Origin: Cupriavidus pauculus | Lineage (GTDB): Bacteria; Pseudomonadota; Gammaproteobacteria; Burkholderiales; Burkholderiaceae | Direction of reading: 5' to 3' | NCBI RefSeq assembly: GCF_002858765.1 | Contig: NZ_PJRP01000001.1 | Coordinates: 966,923 to 1,030,922, forward strand | DNA length: 64,000 nucleotides | Shown here: positions 59,684 to 64,000 of the stretch, in pieces | How positions within the stretch are numbered: the stretch's first letter is position 1 | Layout of the letters: every line of letters begins with the position of its first letter | Notes under the pieces: model-generated | The model's database searches: none | Told to the model about the DNA's origin: nothing | Seen by the model: only the letters and a program-made list of their open reading frames with translations | Translations under genes and position numbers: made by a program

Positions 59684-60166
59684 ATGCACAAGACGTACGA
59701 CGCTGGTCCGGCGAGCGCGCCGGCGCCCCTCACCGGCAACTTTCTGACCAGCGCATCCCGAAGCGCGTTGCGCGCATGGCGGCGGGCCGGCCTGGCCGTG
59801 GCGTTCACGCTGGCGATGGCTGGCATGAGTCCGGCCCACGCCGAGGTCGACGTAAATAGCGCCGACGAGGTGGGGCTGGCCACGGTCAAGGGCATTGGCC
59901 CGGCAACCGCCAAACGCATCCTGACGGAACGCGAACAGAACGGGGCATTCAAGGATGCCGCCGACCTTGCGGACCGTGTGCCGGGGGTGGGCCCGAAATC
60001 GGCGGCCAACCTCCAGGAAGCCGGCCTGACGTTCGGCAAGCCGCCTGCCGCGACCGCTGCCGGCGCGCGCAAGGATGGCAAGCCGGCACCCAAACCTGCA
60101 CCCAAGGCCGCCCCGATTTGCACCACCGGGGGTGCGGGGTATCATGCGCATCGCCGCTGCGGCTGA
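59684..60166 (+). CDS. ComEA-like helix-hairpin-helix DNA-binding protein, exported
   Basis: A 160-residue protein. The ATG at 59684 follows AAGGAAAGGAG. A long N-region (about 25 residues) precedes a signal helix (RAGLAVAFTLAMAGMSPAHA). The mature part has two helix-hairpin-helix motifs (NSADEVGLATVKGIGPATAK, then AADLADRVPGVGPKSAANL), as in ComEA, the periplasmic DNA receptor of natural competence. The tail is Lys/Pro/Ala-rich with repeated PKPAPKAAP, and a CTTGGAGYHAHRRCG end with two cysteines. It lies between hldD and uraA/cysM, as is common in Burkholderiales. Confidence 0.88.
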   Translation: MHKTYDAGPASAPAPLTGNFLTSASRSALRAWRRAGLAVAFTLAMAGMSPAHAEVDVNSADEVGLATVKGIGPATAKRILTEREQNGAFKDAADLADRVPGVGPKSAANLQEAGLTFGKPPAATAAGARKDGKPAPKPAPKAAPICTTGGAGYHAHRRCG

Positions 60167-60251
60167 CGCCTCGGCGTCTGCACGCACCCGGATTTCCACA
60201 CGAATAATTCAACCGGCAACGTAGCCGTACCGCTGACAGGGAGAGAACAAC

Positions 60252-61577
60252 ATGGCGAATGGCCAGGACAGCATTGACGACGGGAATTTCCTGCCCAGGT
60301 GGCGGCTCAAGACCGAGGGCGTGATCGCGCCCGACGAACGGCTGCCGGCGGGGCAGACCGTGCTGGCGGGCATCCAGCACGTGGTGGCGATGTTCGGCTC
60401 GACGGCCATCGCGCCGATCCTGATGGGCTTTCCTCCCAATATCGCGATCCTGTTCTCGGGCATCGGCACCCTGTTGTTCTTTCTGTGCGTGCGCGGCCGC
60501 GTGCCCAGCTACCTGGGTTCGAGCTTCGCCTTCATCGCGGTCGTGATCGCGGCCACGGGCTACAGCGGCAGCGGTCCGAATACGAATATTCCGGTGGCGC
60601 TGGGGGGCATCATCGCCGCCGGCGCCGTGTACACGGTCATCGGACTGATCGTGCAGGCGGTTGGCTACGCCTGGGTGGAAAAGCTGATGCCGCCAGTTGT
60701 AACGGGTGCCATCGTCGCGGCCATCGGCCTGAACCTGGCGCCGGTGGCCGTCAAGGCGGTCAGTGGCGCGGCGCTCGATACCTGGGTGGGCCTGCTGACG
60801 GTGCTGGCCGTGGGCCTGATCGCGGTGCGCGCACCGGGCATGCTCGGGCGCCTGCCGGTGCTGCTCGGTGGTCTGCTGGGCTACCTGGCGTATTTTGTGG
60901 CCACCAACCTGATGGGCATGGGCAAGGCCATCGATTTCTCCGGCGTCGTGGCAGCCAGCTGGTTCGGCATGCCGGCGTTCACCACGCCGGTCTTCGAGGC
61001 CAATGCCATGCTGCTGATCGCCCCGGTGGCCATCGTGCTGGTGGCCGAGAACCTGGGCCATATCAAGGCCATCGGCGTGATGACGGGCCGTAATCTTGAC
61101 CCGTACATCGGTCGGGCATTCATCGGCGATGGCGTGGCCACGATGCTGTCGGCGTCTGGCGGCGGCACGGGCGTGACCACGTACGCCGAGAACATGGGCG
61201 TGATGGCGGTCACCCGCATCTATTCGACGCTGATTTTTGTAGTGGCCGCGGCGGTGGCGATCCTGCTCGGTTTCTCGCCCAAGTTCGGCGCGCTGATCCT
61301 GACGATTCCTGGTCCGGTCATTGGGGGGCTGACCATCGTCGTGTTCGGCCTGATTTCGGCCACGGCGGGTCGCATCTGGGTGCAGAACAATGTGGATTTC
61401 TCCAGCTCGCGCAACCTGATCACGGTGGGGGCCACGCTGACCGTGGCCGCCGGCGATCTGACGCTGAAGTTCGGCGGCATGGCGTTGGGGGGCATCGGGA
61501 CTGCCACGTTTGGCGCTATCCTGCTGTACCACCTGCTGGGCAGCCGTCATCCGGAAGACCAGGGCCTGACGCACTGA
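60252..61577 (+). CDS. Uracil-xanthine permease (NCS2 family)
   Basis: Inner-membrane nucleobase:cation symporter of 441 residues with about 14 membrane helices in 7+7 inverted repeats. Motifs are those of the UraA branch: GIQHVVAMFGSTAIAPIL in helix 1, GSSFAFIAVV in helix 3, VLVAENLGHIKAIG (the helix 8 Glu that binds uracil) and the GGGTGVTTYAEN loop in helix 10. Ribosome site GGGAGAG. Uracil is the likely substrate but xanthine cannot be excluded. No pyrimidine genes are near. Confidence 0.9.
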   Translation: MANGQDSIDDGNFLPRWRLKTEGVIAPDERLPAGQTVLAGIQHVVAMFGSTAIAPILMGFPPNIAILFSGIGTLLFFLCVRGRVPSYLGSSFAFIAVVIAATGYSGSGPNTNIPVALGGIIAAGAVYTVIGLIVQAVGYAWVEKLMPPVVTGAIVAAIGLNLAPVAVKAVSGAALDTWVGLLTVLAVGLIAVRAPGMLGRLPVLLGGLLGYLAYFVATNLMGMGKAIDFSGVVAASWFGMPAFTTPVFEANAMLLIAPVAIVLVAENLGHIKAIGVMTGRNLDPYIGRAFIGDGVATMLSASGGGTGVTTYAENMGVMAVTRIYSTLIFVVAAAVAILLGFSPKFGALILTIPGPVIGGLTIVVFGLISATAGRIWVQNNVDFSSSRNLITVGATLTVAAGDLTLKFGGMALGGIGTATFGAILLYHLLGSRHPEDQGLTH

Positions 61578-61639
61578 ACGGACACGCACCGGCGGCGGGT
61601 GGAATGGCCCGGCCGCCGGTGCGGGTAAGTTTGGTGCAT

Positions 61640-61645
61640 TACAAT
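61640..61645 (+). promoter_or_regulatory. Candidate -10 box of cysM
   Basis: TACAAT, 29 bases before the cysM ATG; no clear -35 box. Confidence 0.35.
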
Positions 61646-61674
61646 GGCCCACGAATACGGACCCACCCCGCACC

Positions 61675-62577
61675 ATGGCCTACAAAACGATTGAAGACAC
61701 CATCGGCAACACGCCGCTGGTACGACTGCAGCGCATTCCCGGCGCTGCCATCGAAGCGCGCGGCAACGTGATCCTTGGCAAGCTCGAGGGTAACAACCCG
61801 GCGGGCTCGGTCAAGGACCGCCCCGCGCTGTCGATGATCCGCCGTGCAGAAGAGCGCGGCCGCATCAAGCCCGGCGACACGTTGATCGAAGCCACGTCGG
61901 GCAACACTGGCATCGCGCTGGCCATGGCGGCCGCCATTCGCGGCTATCGCATGGTGCTGATCATGCCCGAGGACCTGAGCCTGGAGCGTCGCCAGAGCAT
62001 GGCGGCCTATGGCGCGGAAATCGTCCTGACGCCGGTCAAGGGCGGCATGGAGTATGCGCGCGACCTGGCCGAAGCCATGGAGCGTGAAGGCAAGGGCGTG
62101 ATCCTGGATCAGTTCGCCAACCCGGACAATCCGCTGGCGCACTACGAGACCACGGGTCCGGAGCTCTGGCGCGACACCGAAGGCCGTATTACCCACTTTG
62201 TCTCGGCGATGGGTACTACCGGCACCATCACGGGGGTTTCGCGCTTCCTGAAGGAAAAGAGCGCCGCCATCCAGATCATCGGCGCCCAGCCGGCCGAAGG
62301 CTCGCGTATTCCGGGCATCCGCAAGTGGCCAGAAGCCTACCTGCCGAAGATCTACGATCCGAAGTTCATTGACCGCCAGGAGCCTGTCACCCAGGCCGAT
62401 GCCGAGCACATGGCACGTCGCATGGCGCGCGAGGAAGGCATCTTCTGCGGTATCTCGGCCGCTGGCGCGCTGTGCGTGGCGCTGCGCATCGCCGAGGAAG
62501 TGGAAAATGCGACGATCGTCTTCGTGGTGTGCGACCGTGGTGACCGCTATCTGTCGACGGGCGTCTTCCCGGCCTGA
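61675..62577 (+). CDS. cysM: Cysteine synthase B (O-acetylserine / thiosulfate sulfhydrylase)
   Basis: PLP enzyme making cysteine from O-acetylserine and sulfide, or S-sulfocysteine from thiosulfate. The 300-residue protein has the PLP lysine in NNPAGSVKDRPAL (near residue 44), the substrate loop ATSGNTGIALA, the phosphate-binding MGTTGTITGVSRFL and a C-terminal VCDRGDRYLSTGVF, all typical of CysM rather than CysK. Followed by a strong terminator. Confidence 0.95.
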   Translation: MAYKTIEDTIGNTPLVRLQRIPGAAIEARGNVILGKLEGNNPAGSVKDRPALSMIRRAEERGRIKPGDTLIEATSGNTGIALAMAAAIRGYRMVLIMPEDLSLERRQSMAAYGAEIVLTPVKGGMEYARDLAEAMEREGKGVILDQFANPDNPLAHYETTGPELWRDTEGRITHFVSAMGTTGTITGVSRFLKEKSAAIQIIGAQPAEGSRIPGIRKWPEAYLPKIYDPKFIDRQEPVTQADAEHMARRMAREEGIFCGISAAGALCVALRIAEEVENATIVFVVCDRGDRYLSTGVFPA

Positions 62578-62612
62578 CTCGGGACCCGACTCGCAGGCGC
62601 TCGCTGCCAAAG

Positions 62613-62647
62613 AAAAAGCCCCGCCGGCATCGCCGCGGGGCTTTTTT
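62613..62647 (+). terminator. Terminator of cysM
   Basis: AAAAAGCCCCGC and GCGGGGCTTTTTT form a 12-bp stem with a 10-nt loop and a T-run, 36 bases after the stop. Confidence 0.9.
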
Positions 62648-62655
62648 CATGGGCG

Positions 62656-62689
62656 TGACTCGTCCTGAATAAGGTTGACACTTTTCTTG
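62656..62689 (+). repeat. Left terminal inverted repeat of the IS3 element
   Basis: TGACTCGTCCTGAATAAGG is followed by TTGACAC and a T-rich stretch. It matches the right end imperfectly (shared blocks GTCCTGA, AGGTTGACA and CTTTT, with a few one-base offsets). Confidence 0.65.
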
Positions 62690-62708
62690 CAGTGATGAGG
62701 AGAGTGCC

Positions 62709-63113
62709 TTGGAGGCGGATCGGAAGCGAACCCAACGTGACTACACGCTGGCTTTTAAGCTGGCGGTGGTGGAGGCAGTAGAAAAAGGCGAACTGACGTA
62801 CAAGCAGGCGCAACACAAGTACGGAATCCAGGGGCGGTCCACAGTGCTGGTATGGTTGCGCAAGTACGGATTGCAGGACTGGAGCGGCTCGTTGCCACAG
62901 GGCGCCCGGTACGCCACGATGAAAAATCAAGACAAGACCAAGCCGGGCACGCCGGAGCAGCGTATCAAGGAACTGGAGGTCCAGTTGCGCGAGGCGCAGG
63001 AGAAAGCGCGGTTGTTCGAAGCGGTGATCGACGTGATCCAGAAGGAGCACGGGGTTCGCATGGTAAAAAAGCCTTCGGGCAAGTCCTCGCGCAAGAGCTC
63101 GTCCAAGGGCTAA
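62709..63113 (+). CDS. IS3-family OrfA
   Basis: A 134-residue DNA-binding subunit. The TTG start at 62709 is supported by a GAGGAGAG ribosome site; no ATG exists at a suitable place. It has a helix-turn-helix (LAFKLAVVEAVEKGELTYKQ, then RSTVLVWLRKYG), a leucine-zipper-like coiled coil (RIKELEVQLREAQEKARLFE) and a Lys/Ser-rich end. It is translated alone or continues into OrfB by frameshifting at 63065-63071. Confidence 0.88.
   Translation: MEADRKRTQRDYTLAFKLAVVEAVEKGELTYKQAQHKYGIQGRSTVLVWLRKYGLQDWSGSLPQGARYATMKNQDKTKPGTPEQRIKELEVQLREAQEKARLFEAVIDVIQKEHGVRMVKKPSGKSSRKSSSKG
63065..63071 (+). promoter_or_regulatory. Programmed -1 frameshift site (A AAA AAG)
   Basis: In the OrfA frame the codons are GTA AAA AAG, which is the A-AAA-AAG slippery heptamer. 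A -1 slip continues into the OrfB frame (A F G Q V L A). Confidence 0.8.
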
Positions 63114-63952
63114 GCGTTAGCAGGGCTTGCCGTTACATTGGCATCAGCCGGCAGGCGTACTACAAGCGTCGCCACAGCGAACTCAAGCAGACCGCTCGGG
63201 ATGCCAGTATTTGCGCCTTGGTCACCGAGGTGCGGCTGCGCCAGCCACGCATGGGCACTCGCAAGCTGCAGCAGGTCTTGCGAACTCCGCTGGAGAAGGC
63301 GGATATCCGGGTGGGCCGTGACGGGCTGTTCGACGTTCTGCGTGCGGCCAGGCTGCTGGTGAAGCCGCTTCGGGCCTATCACAAGACCACACACAGCCAT
63401 CACCGCTTCCGGCGCCACCCGAACCTGCTCAAGGATGGGCCGCAGAAGGTAGTGCCCAATGCGGCCGAACAAGTCTGGGTTGCCGACATTACGTACCTTC
63501 CCACCGCCCGGCAGACGGTCTATCTGAGCCTGGTCACGGACGCCTACTCGCGAAAGATCGTGGGCTACCACGTCCATGACAGCCTGCAGACCGAGCAGGT
63601 GAGCCAAGCGCTGAAGATGGCACTGCGCTCGCGCCAGACGCGGCAACCACTGATACACCATTCGGACCGTGGAATTCAATACTGCTCCACTTACTACCAG
63701 GCCATCCACGAGCGGCATGGCCTGACCTGCTCGATGACCGACGGCTACGACTGCTACCAGAACGCTTTGGCCGAACGCATCAACGGCATTCTCAAGGGCG
63801 AATTCCTGCTGAACCGACCAAATGACCTGCAGCAAGCGACCCGCATGGTGAGGGAGTCTGTCCGGATCTATAACCGGGAACGGCCGCATCAGGCCCTGAA
63901 ATACAAAACGCCCGATGAGATCCATCGGGCGTCGGTTGCCTTGGCCCAATAG
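63071..63952 (+). CDS. IS3-family OrfB, DDE transposase domain (made as OrfAB)
   Basis: Catalytic part, expected as an OrfAB fusion through the -1 frameshift. From the slip point it encodes an HTH_21-like segment (VSRACRYIGISRQAYYKRR, TRKLQQVL) and the integrase core with the DDE triad: Asp in WVADITYLPT, Asp in HHSDRGIQYCS and Glu in NALAERINGILKGEF. The final R..NRERPHQALKYKTPDE is typical. The frame is intact, so the element may be active. A 9-bp hairpin lies within the last 45 bases of the gene (63909-63931). Confidence 0.9.
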   Translation, partial: AFGQVLAQELVQGLSVSRACRYIGISRQAYYKRRHSELKQTARDASICALVTEVRLRQPRMGTRKLQQVLRTPLEKADIRVGRDGLFDVLRAARLLVKPLRAYHKTTHSHHRFRRHPNLLKDGPQKVVPNAAEQVWVADITYLPTARQTVYLSLVTDAYSRKIVGYHVHDSLQTEQVSQALKMALRSRQTRQPLIHHSDRGIQYCSTYYQAIHERHGLTCSMTDGYDCYQNALAERINGILKGEFLLNRPNDLQQATRMVRESVRIYNRERPHQALKYKTPDEIHRASVALAQ

Positions 63953-63965
63953 GGGCCGGCCGCAG

Positions 63966-64000
63966 CCAAAAAAGCTGTCAACCTATGTCAGGACTTGACA
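63966..64000 (-). repeat. Right terminal inverted repeat of the IS3 element
   Basis: Read on the minus strand it starts TGTCAAGTCCTGACATAGG then TTGACAGCTTTTTT, matching the left end in blocks. The window stops exactly at its presumed outer base. Confidence 0.65.

Larger units (their letters stand above)
62656..64000 (+). mobile_element. IS3-family insertion sequence (about 1345 bp)
   Basis: Two overlapping frames, a -1 frameshift site of A6G type and a DDE transposase mark the IS3 family. The left end starts near 62656 (TGACTCGTCC) and the right end seems to be the final base of the window (complement TGTCAAGTCC); both ends follow the TG...CA rule. Because the right flank is not in the window, the target duplication cannot be checked. 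It lies 8 bases after the cysM terminator and interrupts no gene in view. Confidence 0.85.

Noticed and set aside
63909..63931. Hairpin in the end of the transposase gene as a terminator
   Set aside because: It lies within the coding frame, has no T-run and is probably due to codon content.

Overview
The window is chromosomal DNA from a GC-rich betaproteobacterium of the Burkholderiales, most likely Cupriavidus or a close relative such as Ralstonia. The main grounds are gene order (nadE-glnB, trxB/ftsK, lolA-rarA-serS, ompA-ubiG-gph, gyrA-serC-pheA-hisC-tyrA-aroA-cmk-rpsA-ihfB-lapAB, hldE/hldD-cysM), the tandem cyanophycin synthetases, and a tmRNA tag reading ANDERYALAA. No species can be assigned from sequence alone.

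Layout. 1-14100 holds housekeeping genes: NAD synthetase, PII, a TRIC-type channel, an Smr protein, thioredoxin reductase, FtsK, LolA, RarA, SerRS and tRNA-Ser(CGA). A patch of unknown genes lies between lolA and rarA, including a 56-codon basic ORF at 9127-9297. 14190-19389 is a catabolic-looking island: an RraA-like protein, a class I aminotransferase, LeuD-like and LeuC-like hydro-lyase subunits, the tail of a Bug-type solute receptor, and a divergent LysR gene. A deletion has removed the receptor's 5' two thirds and the promoter region shared with LysR. 19356-27447 holds a CNNM/CorC protein, LysR with DadA, two orphan amino-acid receptors, an orphan ABC permease and an SRPBCC protein. A RES-Xre toxin-antitoxin pair, whose toxin gene carries a 1-bp frameshift, sits between the second receptor and the permease.

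27609-35933 is a cyanophycin module: cphA and a second cphA paralogue on the minus strand, and divergently an unusual ABC exporter-like protein with an N-terminal sensor-like region and zinc ribbon, followed by a DUF1854 protein. 36010-38293 holds small unknown genes and a GbpA-like AA10 polysaccharide monooxygenase gene broken by two frameshifts. tmRNA follows on the minus strand (38382-38740), then gph, ubiG and ompA.

41498-62577 is a long, mostly plus-strand housekeeping block: gyrA, a DUF2059 gene, the serine, aromatic and histidine genes serC-pheA-hisC-tyrA-aroA, cmk-rpsA-ihfB, lapA-lapB (LPS assembly control), UDP-glucose dehydrogenase, the heptose genes hldE1 and hldD, a ComEA-like helix-hairpin-helix protein, a uracil/xanthine permease and cysM. 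An IS3-family element begins 8 bases after the cysM terminator and seems to end at the last base of the window.

The most interesting points are the possible 4-methyleneglutamate-type catabolic island with its promoter deleted, the cyanophycin-linked ABC/DUF1854 pair, and three decayed loci (Bug receptor, RES toxin, LPMO). The two frameshifted loci could also be assembly errors and should be checked against reads.
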